64,000 nucleotides of DNA, taken from Tillus elongatus (lineage: Eukaryota > Arthropoda > Insecta > Coleoptera > Cleridae). The notes under the pieces are model-generated. The model was given only the letters and a program-made list of their open reading frames with translations. It made no database searches and was not told the DNA's origin. Positions 26,019 through 39,242 of the stretch are shown one piece after another (positions within the stretch are counted from its first letter, which is position 1; each line of letters opens with the position of its first letter). A program made the translations under genes and the position numbers. The stretch is from NCBI GenBank assembly GCA_964006375.1, contig OZ023269.1, forward strand, positions 8,859,926 through 8,923,925. The letters run 5' to 3'.

Positions 26019-26565
26019 ATTTCAACAACACACTACGAGGGCTTACAGCCTAAATACTATCGTACCGTAGGTGACGACAAGGAGGAAAGAGGCAACTTGT
26101 TAATTCTGGACTTGAAGGTTTGGAGGTTCGAAGGAGAAGAAAAAACGTGTGGCGGCAAGGAATTCTACAACTTGGAAGTCCTCGGGACAAAAGAGCGGGC
26201 ATAACAAGATGTTCTATGTCTGGTGACCTGGACAGTAAAAGGGTGCATTCGCTCTGGTAGATCTGTTGGGGGCAGCAGGTGGAGGAACTATGGAATAAAG
26301 CTCCTCTGAGCAGTGCCCGTTCAGATATATATAAAAGAGAGAGGTCAACAACGGCTCTTCGGTGGGCAAGGGATGACAGCCTTCGGGTGAGGGTAGGGTC
26401 ACCGATGACACGTATAGCTCTCTTCTGAATGGAATCCAGGGTAACGAGTGTAGAAGCGGCAGCGGCACCCCAGATGTGGGAGCAGGATTCGAGGTTTGGC
26501 CTTATTTGTGAAGTATATAAGGTATAGAGATTAGCTGGTCAAAAGTATTTGCGAGCCCGGAAGAG
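26019..26565 (-). mobile_element. Non-LTR family N1, copy D (3' 545 bp only)
   Basis: It starts at the family's 3' terminus (TATTTCAACAACACAC on the + strand) and runs through the C-terminal domain (SVTLPSPEGCHPLPTEEPLL and the YLNGHCSEEL block). It is cut just beyond the AAATACTTTTGACCAGC site. Copy E has nearly the same length. Confidence 0.8.
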
Positions 26566-26569
26566 TATA

Positions 26570-27960
26570 CCGGAAGGATTACTGTTTGTTAAAATATTGC
26601 ACAAATCAAACGCAGAACTTTCTCTAAAATACGACTTACTTATTTTAGGCCTTGTTATTGAAAAACTAGGTAACACAAAGGACTTAAAGATATGCAACCT
26701 ATTAAGACAATTTTTCCTTGCTAAAGATTTATTGCAATATTTACCATAATAATGCCCATTGTTTATTGTTAATTTTTGTGTGTGAAGTATAGCGCTATTG
26801 TTAGAAAGTGATACGTTTTAACAAATTGTGGCTTGCATATTATGTAAGTACGACAATCAGGATTAAATCGTTTTAAAAAGATAATTATCTTTAATACAAT
26901 ACAGTTATAAACTTTTATAAAACCAGCCATTGTTCATATGCCAACCAAGCCAGCGAAAAATTAAACCTAGAAACTAGTTATAACCCTTTCTGGTATGGTA
27001 ATTTTTAATTTACCGCATAAATATAATGCTTTATGACTTTCCATTAATTCCGAGCTTCGGATTTAATACTTGGCTGTCTATTACATTGAATGGGATCAAA
27101 TAACCTTTCACAGGACATTCGCTATTTCATGACACAATATATACGAGGTATCTCATCACACCAACTTGCATTATAAGCCGCTAATCGATAAATGCAACTG
27201 AAAATTTTCTATGTCATCCAAACCTGTAAGCTGATGATTTGTTCAATTTACGTATTACCATTAACTCTCGTGTATTATCCGTGGTACGTTAACACACCAT
27301 TCTGCTTTCATTTTTTTCCGTGCACAGTTTTACGTCTCGTAAAACGTTTTATGTTTTGGGAGCATCCTTTCACTATCTATAAATATAGAATGTCAGCACA
27401 TCGGATCTTTTTTGTGAATTTTAAATGATTTGAAACAAATGTAGTGCCAACATTATGAATTCTGTTTGTCTATAAAACCGTGTATGTTTCTAAAATGTGC
27501 ATTATTATTTACATTATTCAGTAAAATCAAGTTATAATATAAACTGATGCAATATTTTCAAACAAATGTAACAAAGATACACTTATTTATACTTAATTCC
27601 CCTATTTCTAAAAGCAATAAACAAAAACTTTGTTCATCAATATACCGTCCGTCTTCAGGAATTTAGAGAGGCTGTCGGTAAAATTATGAACTGATCTTGT
27701 GTGGTGGCATTTGAAACACTGTAGTAGCCAAATAATTGTTTAAATAAGGTAGATGATGGTCTTCGACATCAGCCTACCTGAAAACCTATTATATCTTCAT
27801 TACAAATAAACGGGTCAGCCATTAAATCAATAGAGATTTATAATATTATATTACCTAACCTATTATTATTATAATATTACCTAACCCAACAAATACTTTT
27901 ATTAAAACAAATAACTCTGACAACGAACCAGGTAGACGGTTTACTATAATTACATTTTAG
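26570..27960. other. AT-rich intron, nothing recognised
   Basis: No coding family, no long repeat and no splice sites fitting the M13 gene were seen. Confidence 0.35.
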
Positions 27961-28302
27961 TCCGCTTAAATTATTATTCCGACACCTGACCTTACCAACC
28001 CAATTAATATCAACGATAAGGACCCAGGTAGGTGCCTTACTATAGTGATCAAAGCAACTTCAAGCGACGGCCAGGATCCTCTTAGGTCTAGGGTTAAACA
28101 GACTGAGACCTTAGAAACGACCTCCTGTGAGATTTGGGAAGTAAGCAGATTGAGTCCCGAAATCAAACTACAACAACCAAATCTAGCCTTATCCGCCGCT
28201 TAAGAGAGTAGGTGGCCTCTTGGAAATGGCTCCAGAAACAGGAGTCTAAACGTCGAGTTTCAACAAACTCTGGACGCGGTTCATCGCAGGAACCAAGTAA
28301 CG

Positions 28303-28421
<119 letters not shown>

Positions 28422-28439
28422 TTTACCGTATGCGCATGC

Positions 28440-28984
28440 CATTGCCGGCGCTAGGGTGTGACACTCGGATATTCACAGCTATAATACGAGGAACAAGCGA
28501 AATATTTACTTATCTGCTTTTAATAGAACTCATTACAGAAACATCCCAGAGTACGCCAGCTGTCGGCTATATAATATGTTACCAGAGTTCATAAAAGAAT
28601 GACCACGCAAGCGATTCAAACTGAAAATAAAAAAGTTCCAACGCGCAATGTATTTTATACACTTGGCGAATTTGAAAGTGCGTTAAAATCCGATCGTTTT
28701 TTAATAGAGGGAATAGTTTGACGTCCATTTCGTTTCCTTTGCCTGGTGTTTGGCCTTATACAAGCGTATATTGTGGTGCCTGGTTTTACTTATACTCTTT
28801 GTCTATATACTGTATATGTAGTTTATAGTTTTTCGATGTACTTTTATTTAAATTGTTTAGATGTAAGTGTCTTTATATTTATGTTGTTATATCTGTGTTA
28901 TTTTTATATATTTGACCACATATGCAATGTATCTATCAAGAGTGGCCAATAAATGTTATTATTATTATTATTATTTTTATTATT
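28440..28984 (+). mobile_element. 3' tail of a non-LTR retrotransposon with (TTA)n tail
   Basis: The + strand reads RNIPEYASCRLYNMLPEFIK and KIKKFQRAM, the typical LYNxLPxxI...FK end of a non-LTR ORF2. About 270 nt of 3' UTR ends GGCCAATAAATG directly before TTA repeats (28955-28984). It is heavily 5'-truncated, and the upstream limit is near the (TA)n array. Confidence 0.6.
28955..28984. repeat. Short (TTA)n tract
   Basis: TTA repeats, TAA on the minus strand, on the 3' side of the R4/Dong-like element. Confidence 0.85.
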
Positions 28985-30326
28985 TGATATAAGCGTTACA
29001 CTTTCTCAGTATTACTACTGGAAACCTTTTGACCGACCCCCCGCGCGCGACATTGGGGTTCGGCTCGGTAGATGAGGATGAAATTTATCATATCCCATTA
29101 TGTCGATATTATTATTACAGTCTGCCTTCCGGTGCTTCAACACAGCATTCGTGTTTGAGGACGCCACTTAACTGGGGAATTTTCGGACTATGTGACATGT
29201 CTGCAGCAGAACCGCCCTCTGCCCCACGTTGAGGATGTTATTTGGTAATCCGAGTTCCTTTAGATTTCCCATGAAATTTTTGGTGACTATTCCTTCCGCC
29301 GACATTACTAAAGGATATATAGCCATCTTCTGGAGCTTCCATATGTTTTTTATTTCATATGCCAAGTTTTCATACTTGGTGATCTTTTCAATTTCAGTTT
29401 TCTGAATATTATGGGACAGCGGTACAGCAATGTCTATGATCACAGCAAGCCTCATCTGTTTCTTTATCAGGACAATGTCGGGCCTATTGAAGTCCACAGT
29501 GCGGTCCGTTATCATGGGTCTGTCCCAGTACAGGAGAAAGTCCGCCGACTCCAGCACCGCCTCCGGAGAATACTTGTAGTAATCTGGTGTTTTTGACGGG
29601 TTCAGGAGGCTGTATTTCAAAGCGATTTGTTGATGGATGATCATGGCGAGCTGGTTATGTCTGCCTAAGTAAGCTCAGTCTGAGAGAGCAGGACATGCTG
29701 CCATGACGTGTTCAATGGTTTCTCCAACAACTGTGCATTTTCTACATCTATCCACCACTTCTAATTTTAGACAATGCTTCTCGTAGTTTTTAGTTTTTAT
29801 AACCCTATCCTGAATGTCCATCACAAAACCCTCTGTCTCCGGGTAGAGTTGCCCCTCGAACAAACATATAAGCAAAGAGGTTTTATCAACACTGTCCGCC
29901 TGCAGGTGCTTGGGGTACCTCCCATGCATAACCTGGTCACCCCACTGGACTACACCGTCCTGGTCAGCCGGGGTGTCCAACTCATAGTTGCGCTGACCCA
30001 GACTAAGTGGAGTACAATCCTTATCCTCGCACACCACCAACCTCATCAGTTTATCATGCGATGCAAGAAAACGTTGTCGCATGTTTCTTTCTTGCTTAAA
30101 ACAGAGGTTCTTTATATGGATTAACCCTCTGCCGCCTTCTTTTCAAGGTGTATACAATCTTCTAACAGATGAGTTGGTGTGAAGGCACCGAAATTTCGTA
30201 AAAAGCATTCTCGTGAGTCTGTCCAGTTCATCTAAGTCGGTGTTAGACCATTTGACAACTCCAAAAGAGTATGTCAATACTGGTACCGCCCATGAGTTGA
30301 TAGCAGCACAGGGGTTACCTCCAGAC

Positions 30327-30328
<2 letters not shown>
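28985..30328 (-). mobile_element. R4/Dong-like non-LTR retrotransposon, 5'-truncated, restriction-like endonuclease
   Basis: The minus-strand protein begins at the TTA tract with INSWAVPVLTYSFGVVKW and TDLDELDRLTRMLF. It continues through GQLYPETEGFVMDIQDRVIK to a zinc-knuckle CRKC-x8-H-x4-C (in VGETIEHVMAACPAL). The endonuclease then shows RPD followed 14 residues later by Asp (RPDIVLIKKQ...AVIIDIAVP), the PD-(D/E) signature of R2/R4-type elements. It ends LLQTCHIVRKFPS near 29168, with about 180 nt of 3' UTR. One stop (ALSD*AY) and another upstream (TP*KEG) make it non-functional. RT is missing. Confidence 0.8.

Positions 30329-30403
<75 letters not shown>
30329..30403. repeat. (TTA)n microsatellite, 75 bp
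   Basis: Pure TTA (TAA on the minus strand) at the 5' end of the R4/Dong-like element. Confidence 0.98.
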
Positions 30404-30405
<2 letters not shown>

Positions 30406-30559
30406 TGTTTTTTTTTTACTTTCTTCCCTTTGACAAGAACGAAAGTAATCGGCTTTACATGAGATTTATTTTCGAAAATGGTAACATCTTAGTTTATTGA
30501 AGAAGATGGTCAAACTGAGGCCCGTAAACTTCTTCGCAATAGTAAAGCCTCTTGTCGAA

Positions 30560-31300
30560 CTGATGAATCGATTTTTGCAGTGATCAGTTAGGCACTTGTT
30601 GAAAGGCCATCACAATTCGGTCACGCAACTGTTCCAAATTCGCTGAGCGATCGTTGTAAACAACGTTTTTCAAATAACCCCAAAGAAAAAAAATCGAGTA
30701 GAGACAAATCTGGAGACCTAGCTGGCCACTCAATGGGTCCTCTTCGGCCTATCCATCGATTAGGAAATGTCCTATTAGCTTTTCCCTTGCTTTCGGCTGA
30801 AATGAGGTGAACCGCCATCTTGTTGGAAGTATACATTAGGGAAATTATTTTGAAACAATTTTTTAATACGGGGCACAATATCTTCTCGTAATATTCTTAG
30901 ATAGCGTGGAGCTGTTAGTAAGTTATTTCAAAGAAAAAGAATCCAATTACATGATGACTAACAATCCGGTCCATAAGTTCAGTTTTTGAGAACATTCGGT
31001 ACGAATTTCTTACATCCAATGCGGGTTACTGTCAGAACAATATCGACAATTGTGTCTGTTTACACTACCTTTAAGGCAAAAGGCTTCGTCAGAGAAAACA
31101 ACGTAGTTTAAAAAATCTCCATTCTGTTAAATAACCTGAATTATTTGTTCACAAAATTTGATCTTTTATAAAACCTTCTGCAAAATTTCTTGCAGGTTAT
31201 GAACCCTACATGGAAAAGTACTTATCCCGTTGCTGTACAGAACGCCTGGAGATCTCGTTAGTTCTTGCAAGGTCCAATGCAGAAGAGTTGTCACCCTTCA
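30560..31300 (-). pseudogene. Mariner-like transposase pseudogene
   Basis: The minus strand in shifting frames reads YVVFSDEAFCLKGSVNRHNC (first Asp), RYCSDSNP, KLNLWTG, then RWIGRRGPIEWPARSPDLSL (third Asp) and FFLWGYLKNVVYNDRSANLE. It has many stops and frameshifts. It is a distant relative of the elements at 22290 and 58131. Terminal repeats were not identified. Confidence 0.7.
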
Positions 31301-31449
31301 CAAAAGGGGTGCTTCAAAAAATTTGTATAATACCACCAAATAGTCGCAAATAATCTGTTGCAATCCTACAAACTTTGAGTCCGAAGCCTGTTTCGGTGTA
31401 AAAGTTATTGCTTTGTTGTGTTATTTATGGACAACCCTCTATATAACAA

Positions 31450-32300
31450 ATGTGACGTTTTAAATTTGATAGAAAATTAAGTTAAAAATTAGAAGGAAGT
31501 TTTATCAATCTACAATAACGCTCCGGTTGCCACTGTTATTTTTTAACGGCTTAGTTAAGGGCGTAAAGTCAATAAAGCGATCATATAGTTACGTTACTTT
31601 TAATTTTCACGTACATATTTGCTTAAGTGATTCATATGTATGGTGCTCAGTGTGTGCTTTTACCATTGTTTAATTAAATTGAGTAAAACTTTTACGTTTT
31701 TCGCCTCATTGTGCGGAAAAAACAAAGACGGTGTAAATTAAATTTTCACCGCTTGATTGGAAAATATTTTAGCGCACAAAGAAACCCCAAGCGTAATTAT
31801 TCGGTTTATGCTTAGCATTAACTGACAATTTGTAAAGGGGAAATAGTTTCTTTGTGGGCTGATTATAAACTTTATATGCGCTAGGTTGATGAAAATATCA
31901 GATAATATTAAGCGGGGTTGACACAGTTTATAGTGTTTCCTACCTCTAAAACTGTCGACATATGTTGTTTTTGCCTCGCCTCTATGACGAAACATAATTA
32001 TACTACTTAACAAAGTCCTTTGCCATATTTACTTGACATTTTATGCACAGATGCTTTTGACGTTACAGAATTATTTGCTACGCATGTTAGACTGGAACTT
32101 GCCTTGTAATTTTACAAAATTACTGTGCATATGGAGAATTTGTTTGAAGTAATATAACAAAACATACCAAGTTATTTTCATCAGAATACCGAGCAAGCGC
32201 ATCTAATATTTATAGGGATTACCCACAATATTTTTGTAGGGAATGTCAATGCAATTTGAAGTGATTTTAGTCACATTTCATTAAAGAAATCACTATCCTT
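31450..32300. other. AT-rich intron, nothing recognised
   Basis: No protein family, RNA or repeat could be assigned. Confidence 0.35.
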
Positions 32301-32305
32301 TGTCC

Positions 32306-32306
<1 letters not shown>

Positions 32307-32376
<70 letters not shown>
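32307..32376. repeat. (TA)n array, 70 bp
   Basis: Pure dinucleotide repeat about 50 bp from the 3' end of N1 copy C. Confidence 0.97.
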
Positions 32377-32378
<2 letters not shown>

Positions 32379-32428
32379 CTCCCCTAGCACAAGTTTAAGA
32401 TATCTGAGTGCAGAGTTTTTTTATTTAT

Positions 32429-34970
32429 TTTTCAACAACACATCACGAGGGCTCACAGCCTAAATAATATCGTACCGTGGGTGTTGACAAGGAGGAAAGA
32501 GACACCTTGTTAATTCTGGACTTCAAGGATTGGAGGTTCGGAGGAGAAGGAAAAACATGTGCCGGCAAGTAATTCCACAGTCCTCGGGACAAAAGAGCTA
32601 GCATAACAAGATGTTCTATGTTTGGTGACCTGGACAGTAAAAAGGTGCATTCGCCCTGTTCCACTGGTAGATCTCTTGGGGGCAGCAGGTGGAGGAACTA
32701 TGGAAGGAAGCTCATCTGAGCAGTGCCCCTGCAGATATCTATAAAAGAGAGAGAGGTCATCAATGGCACGTCGGTGGGCAAGGGATGGCAGCTTTTGAGT
32801 GAGGTTAGGGTCACCGATGAGACGTATAGCTCTCATTTGAAGAGAGTCCAGGATAGCGAGTGTAGAAGCGGCAGCGGCACCCCAAATGTGAGAGCAGTAT
32901 TCGAGGTTTGGCCTTATTTGTGAAGTATATAAGCTATAGAGATTAGCTGGTTAAAAGTATTTAAGAGCCTGGAAGAGGAAACCTAATTTCTTAGCAGCCG
33001 CTTCTGCAATTGATGTGACATGTTGGTGCCAATTGAGATTTCGACCCACAGAAATGCCAACAAGTGAAAAGGACTCATTACTTTGAATAACTTGGTTATT
33101 CATTGTGATGGGTCTATGGCTGGTGTATCTCTTATGAGATAGAAAGCAAGACTGAGATTTGGTGGAGTTGAATTGTACAATATATCTACTTTCCCAGTCT
33201 AATATTGTTGGAGATCCGCAGAGACAGAACCCTCCATGAGTCTGCGATCCTCATCTAATTGGGCTTAAGAGACAAGCTTAGAATATTGTATATTGGAGAT
33301 GAGGGTGCTGTCATCCGCGTACTTGTGAGCTGGGTTGGATGTGCTAGAGAGGAGGTCATTGATGTGGAGAAAAGCAAAATAGGGGCTAAAGCGGAAACTT
33401 AAGGAACTCCTGCATTAATTAAATACAGTTTAGAGGAATGGCCATCCACGACAACAGAAATGCTCCGGTTGGAGAAAAAATTTGTTGCCCAGGTACAGAG
33501 TTTTGGGGGTAATCCATAGGCTAGAAGCTTATTAAGCAGCGCTGCGTGCCAGACCTGGTCGAATGCTTTGGATATGTCTAGAGCGACAATCTGGGATTCG
33601 CCGTGTAGTTCCATAGACTTGTTCCAAGAACGGGTGACAAAGGAAAGAAGGTCGGCAGTTGATCTGCGCTGACGGAATCCATACTGCCTGTCGTGGATTA
33701 GACTGTGTTTTTCAAGAAATTGTAAAAATTTGGTGTTTATATACTTTTCCATCACTTCAGAGACGACTGAAAGGGGAAAAGTAGGCCTGTAGTTGCTAGG
33801 AAGCGCTTTGGATCCTTTCTTAGGGACGGGTTGTACTCGAGCAGTTTTCCAGTTACTAGGGAATATGCCTCTATTGTAAGATGTCTGAAACAGGCAAGTC
33901 AGGACAGGAGCATGTTCTGGTGCGCATTTTTTGAGAACAAATGCTGGGATCTCGTCAAGGCCAGAGCCTTTCCTGGTATTAAGAGAATGGAGTACCTTTC
34001 GTACCTTTTTAGTTTTGAAAATGATATCCGTCATTTTATGCCCGATATTGGGGACTGTTGGTGGTTGAACATTTGGTGGTGGGTTGAGAGTAGAATTGCC
34101 GGCGAACAACGAGGCAAAAAGTTCAGCCTTGCCCAGGGCGGTAGAAACAATTTCATCCCCTGAAACAAGAGGTGGGAACGTGCTCTTGCAGAAATTATTT
34201 ACAATAGGGTTTGCTGCCCTTGGAGCTTGAGAGGACTTTGTTTTTGATGTGGTTATTCAACGAGTTTTTTGCCTCAGAAAGAATACGGACATAGCGGTTT
34301 CTTGCGTCGTCAAATGCTTGACAGTTTTCTAGACTGGGATTGTGTAGAAAATTTTGTGAGCTTTGACCTTTTCAAGTCTGGCCTTGTCACAAAATATAGA
34401 GAACCAGTGCTTTTGAATGGCCGAAGAAGTTTTCTGTGTATGTGAAATAAATAATTCCATGCCAGTTTGGATAATTCCGGTGATGTTTTGTCAAATATCA
34501 GAGGGGTTAGGATGAGAGAAGGAGACAGACGCCCATGGAAATGAGAAAAAATAATCCCGCATTTCGTCCCAGTTCGCGGAGTTGTAGTGCCAAACGATAC
34601 GAGGGTGTGATGACTTTGTGACCTCGGGTTGCATTGCGCAGGAAGCAGTGACCATGCCGTGGTCTGAGCGACCAAGGGGCGCGGTCACTGATGTCTTATA
34701 GTATTCAGGTTTTGTAGCAAGAAGGAGATCCAAGGGATTTGAGCTGTGTGTTGGGACGCAAGGAGGGTAAGTAGGTTGCTGGCCCTTTTGGCTAAAGAAT
34801 TGCTGACTGCGAAGGCCTCCGCTTCTCTCACTTGTGGATCGGTTTTTCAAGATCCTAGCCATGCCTTATTATGGACATTGAAGTCACCAAGAATAGTGAC
34901 CTCCGAGGAAGGATATTCAGAAATCAGATACGGTTTTTTCAGAAAGGTAATCGAAGAGCTGGACATCGGC
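32429..34970 (-). mobile_element. Non-LTR family N1, copy C, the longest copy
   Basis: The minus strand begins in the endonuclease domain (VTILGDFNVHNKAW, then PLGRSDHGMV: the GDFN and SDH motifs of APE endonucleases). It continues through the linker into an open RT segment (33399-34109): NSTLNPPPN..., VQPVPKKGSKALPSNYR, DRQYGFRQRRSTADLLSFVT, LDISKAFDQVWHAALLNKLL, INAGVP. YADDST, thumb and C-terminal YRYLQGHCSDELPS follow in other frames. The 3' terminus TATTTCAACAACACA is intact, so it is a 5'-truncated, frameshifted copy of about 2.5 kb. Confidence 0.87.
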
Positions 34971-35436
34971 TAACAAACAATTAATTCGAACAGAATGTAA
35001 ACAAAGTAAAAACAAATATAACCCAAAAAAAGAGTCATATCTGTTCTTAAATGAATTAACCGATGTCGCACTAATTACAGCTGGAAGCAAGCTTTTCCAT
35101 GCATTTACGACATTGAATACTTTTTCCTGATCAGCATGAAATTATGCCCTCGAAAGTGTCTATTTCCTATGTGAAGATCGGAACCTGTGACTGCTGAACA
35201 GAACAGGTACGTGTGTGCAGCTCGTCATTATCGTGTACATATTTCTTACAAAGAATGCCAAATATCAACAAAATGTCTGGTCAGTAGCTGCGAATAGAAT
35301 TCTAGTTATAGGGACATCCAGGAAAAGAGTAGGCATTTATTGGCATACCCTCTTTGGGGGCGTTGTTTTGCGATTACTTGTCAACTAATACATAAATACA
35401 ATGACTACTCTTTATCTGTTTAGATTATTCATCCGT

Positions 35437-35474
35437 CTGATGGTGCTCACGTTGTTATCGAAACGATTGTCAGG
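35437..35474 (+). ncRNA. Degenerate hammerhead-like motif
   Basis: CTGATGG (one change from CTGATGA), a weak helix II, GAAA, then C-GATT-G and GTC followed by AGG. The downstream bases (AGGTCTTCAAAA, then AAGTGTACTTATGG) match the 3' flank of the motif at 7549-7589, so the two loci are copies of one element. Confidence 0.35.
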
Positions 35475-35872
35475 TCTTCAAAATGTATTCTGGTGAATTG
35501 GATTCATTAAAGTGTACTTATGGAACGTTTTCGGTGGGCCTCCTGTATATTTTATATATGGTTATTTACGTTTATTGTAAAATAGTTTTAAAAGTGTGTG
35601 TTTACTCTATTTTACCTCGCAAGGTTATTTTATTTTGTATTTACAACCCTTTTCACATATTTTACTTGATACAGTGTTACATTTGTAGACCAGTATACCC
35701 GTATTGGTTGGTGGTAAAGTTGACTGAACCCCTCTCGTATATTTCCCTCGTAGCCACATTGTCCACTGTGCTACAAAGGGGAAGCAGAGCTAAATAACCG
35801 CTGCTTTTAACTCCTCAAATACCAAATACCAGTAGAATAAACTAGAAGTTAAAATACCATTTTGTATTTCAG

Positions 35873-35976
35873 GCGCACGTAATTGAGGGTAACCTTTTCG
35901 ACACTTACTTAAATTTAACAAACGCCGCCGTTCGAAGGAATTTACAAAGCATGCGGAAAAGGCCAGATAGGAATCG
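35873..35976 (+). CDS. M13 neprilysin-like peptidase, exon
   Basis: The acceptor is TTGTATTTCAG and the donor is ATCG|GTAATT. The exon is 104 nt, enters in phase 0 and leaves with two bases (CG) of an Arg codon completed by the exon at 36046. It reads AHVIEGNLFDTYLNLT, then NAAVRRNLQSMRKRPDRNR. This is the M13 segment (NxFxNxL...R.L..L.kPVDR) just before the substrate-binding NAFY motif. An 11.5 kb intron precedes it. Confidence 0.93.
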
Positions 35977-36045
35977 GTAATTCATCTTCTATTTTATTTT
36001 CTCTTCTGTTTTATTGTAAACACATATCACATATTATTGTTCCAG

Positions 36046-36104
36046 ATGGGTGGCATCAGCAACGACAGTGAATGCGTTTTACTCGGCGACGTTGAACTCT
36101 GTCA
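36046..36104 (+). CDS. M13 neprilysin-like peptidase, substrate-binding exon (NAFY)
   Basis: A 59 nt exon between TTGTTCCAG and GTAAGT, phase 2 in and phase 1 out. It reads (R)WVASATTVNAFYSATLNSV. In neprilysin the Asn and Ala of NAF/YY contact the peptide backbone of the substrate, and both are kept here. The split final codon (A + CA) gives Thr with the next exon, restoring the TFPAGIL motif. The intron before it is only 69 nt. Confidence 0.94.
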
Positions 36105-36164
36105 GTAAGTCCTTTTTATATACCTAATAAAATGTATGGAATAAATCTGTGAAATTATTTCCAG

Positions 36165-36213
36165 CATTTCCAGCAGGAATTCTAAAGCCTCCTTTTTATG
36201 GGAACGGGATCGA
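36165..36213 (+). CDS. M13 neprilysin-like peptidase, exon (FPAGIL)
   Basis: A 49 nt micro-exon between a TTTCCAG acceptor and a GTAAGT donor. With the split codons it reads TFPAGILKPPFYGNGI(D), the invariant FPAGIxQPPF block preceding the M13 active site. A second AG inside the exon (TTTCCAG|CAGG) would break the frame, so the upstream acceptor is chosen. The 60 nt intron before it is short. Confidence 0.93.
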
Positions 36214-37058
36214 GTAAGTAAACATTAAACCATTGCCGTTCACACTTTATCGCTTCACCTACCCCCAGAACATTTATTTCCGAACACAAATAATTTTCTT
36301 AATCTTAAATTCTTAACCCAACGGCTTTCATGAAAAATTGCCAATAAAATACATTCAGGATACTTACATTATCAGAGCTCGATCAGAAGTTTAGGCCTGG
36401 AAACAAAAAATTATAATAAAAAACAGACCTCTGAAAGAGATTGATCCAGGCATTCAGGCACACACACACACACACACAAAGAATAAAAAATCAAAATCTT
36501 TAAAATATGTTAGAAAATTCCCGGGGCTAGTATTCAAACTGAAATATATTTACCCGAAAACGATGATGAAACAAACCAAAAGTATACTAGTTTCAGCTTG
36601 AAACGCGAAATGATACAAATTCTGACTTTAAACATAAAGTTTAATTATGACATCAGCACGAAATTATATATAATTTCGTTTAAGCTTGAAATTACTCATA
36701 CACAAGAAAGAAATTGACGCATTTTAACCAGCACCTAAATCCAAATAACCTAACCAAGTTTTAATTTAATCATATTTAACCAAACTGTTGATTTGATTCT
36801 CATAGTCACTACAAATTTAAGAGTACAGTTTCGAATTACCTTAATTTTAACTAATAAAATTACTCCAAAGTCACTAACTTATAAGTAAGTGAGCTATAAA
36901 AAAAGTTAGCCTATTAATATAATTATAAGTTTTAATTCCACAACCGGTAATTTTTAGGTTGGTAATTGAATTGAAAACTGACTACTTCATTCAGAAACCT
37001 TAAATATCTATTAAGGTAATTTATTACCTAATATTAACCTGCAATACCTCTCGGTTTG

Positions 37059-37280
<222 letters not shown>

Positions 37281-37539
37281 ACAATCTTTTGTGAAGTCAC
37301 GGGAACTGTCTACGACTGTATTAAATATGGAACGGTTTCAATAAGTTTCAATAAGTTAAGGCAAAGAACAAACAATCTGATATGCTATTCAAATTTAATT
37401 AAGGCTTAAAAGTTTTCATCTCCTCTTTATTGATTTTTTTTTATACAAAAACTCGCTAAAAAATACATCACATTAACAACAGTCTGATAAGATAACGATA
37501 AAATGAAATGATACGATAAAAAATTGATAAAACGTGATG

Positions 37540-37622
37540 TCACTAACTAGGATTAGAACTCGTCTTAGAGGACTCGATTGAACTCTGATGTAGAGGGCTT
37601 AGCCCACTCTGCCACGGTCGAC
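37540..37622 (-). repeat. tRNA-derived repeat resembling a class II tRNA (Leu/Ser-like)
   Basis: The minus strand reads GTCGACCGTGGCAGAGTGGG (A-box like), CTAAGCCCTCTAC and later GAGTTCTAATCCTAG (B-box like). The length of about 83 nt with room for a variable arm suggests a Leu/Ser-type origin. The stems are imperfect. Confidence 0.45.
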
Positions 37623-37859
37623 ATGACAGTTGTATTTACTACCAGGTATATCCGGTAGTATGTTAATAATTGTCTAACGCCTTTACTATTTACACAAAAA
37701 AAAAATTATTTACGATGGATTTTTTTGCTCATATTTTAACGAAATAAAAGAAAATAACGACTTAGACACAGATCTAAGAGCTTCTTACTCATTTCGTCTC
37801 GTATTTTTCACTCATATTCGTACTCCTACCATAATTATCAATTTTGACGTTTTAACTTT

Positions 37860-38508
<649 letters not shown>

Positions 38509-39110
38509 CAGACTTTTTTTTATAGTCACATATTCATTCAGCACATCTAAATTAATACGAAAAAAGGCAATTTTATTTGATTAACATATTTCTTTATTTT
38601 ATTCGTAAACTAGTGTAAACAACGCCATTTCAGCGACCAAACCAAAAATGCAGAATTTTTTTGCTTAAAAAGTAATTTATTTAACATAGCATTATTTTTT
38701 AGACGAATAATATAAATCAAAGATGAATTGACCTGGTAAGCGAAAGTTGTTTATTCTATGTTTCACTGCGTATTATTGTAAATAATTCTTAGATTCAAAA
38801 ATCGTACGATATTTCAGTTCACTGACTAAACATAATCAGTTTCCGAAAATATACCTATATAGAGTTGTTAGAAAAAAAGAACGTTGGTGTATTTGTAACA
38901 AGCAACACGTTAGAGTGGAGAAATTCAATAGAATATCACATAATGGCTCAATAAACAAGAGAGAATTTCCTTTTGTGTGTGTCTTTCTGCCAAAGCCTAA
39001 TTGATTCGTTCACTTTGACCCTAAATATGTTATTGATAGATTGTCGTATCTGATTTCTGAATACGGCCCTCTTTGATTGATTAATTTTATTTATTTATGA
39101 TATTTTGCAG

Positions 39111-39178
39111 TGCTATTGACTTCGGCTCTATAGGAGCTATAATGGGACACGAAATAACACACGGGTTCGATGATCAAG
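39111..39178 (+). CDS. M13 neprilysin-like peptidase, catalytic exon (HEITH)
   Basis: The acceptor is ATTTTGCAG and the donor is CAAG|GTGATT; the exon is 68 nt. It reads (D)AIDFGSIGAIMGHEITHGF followed by DDQ. The zinc-binding HExxH is HEITH at 39148-39162, with the general-base Glu intact, and is followed by the family's GFDDxG. This places the protein in the gluzincin M13 clan and supports catalytic competence. Confidence 0.97.
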
Positions 39179-39242
39179 GTGATTTTTGTTACATGTGTAT
39201 TGGAGCAGATAGAAAGCTGATTTTTTCTTTTCCTTTCTATAG

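Noticed and set aside
30329..30403. A poly-Tyr open frame
   Set aside because: It is the translation of the (TTA)n microsatellite.
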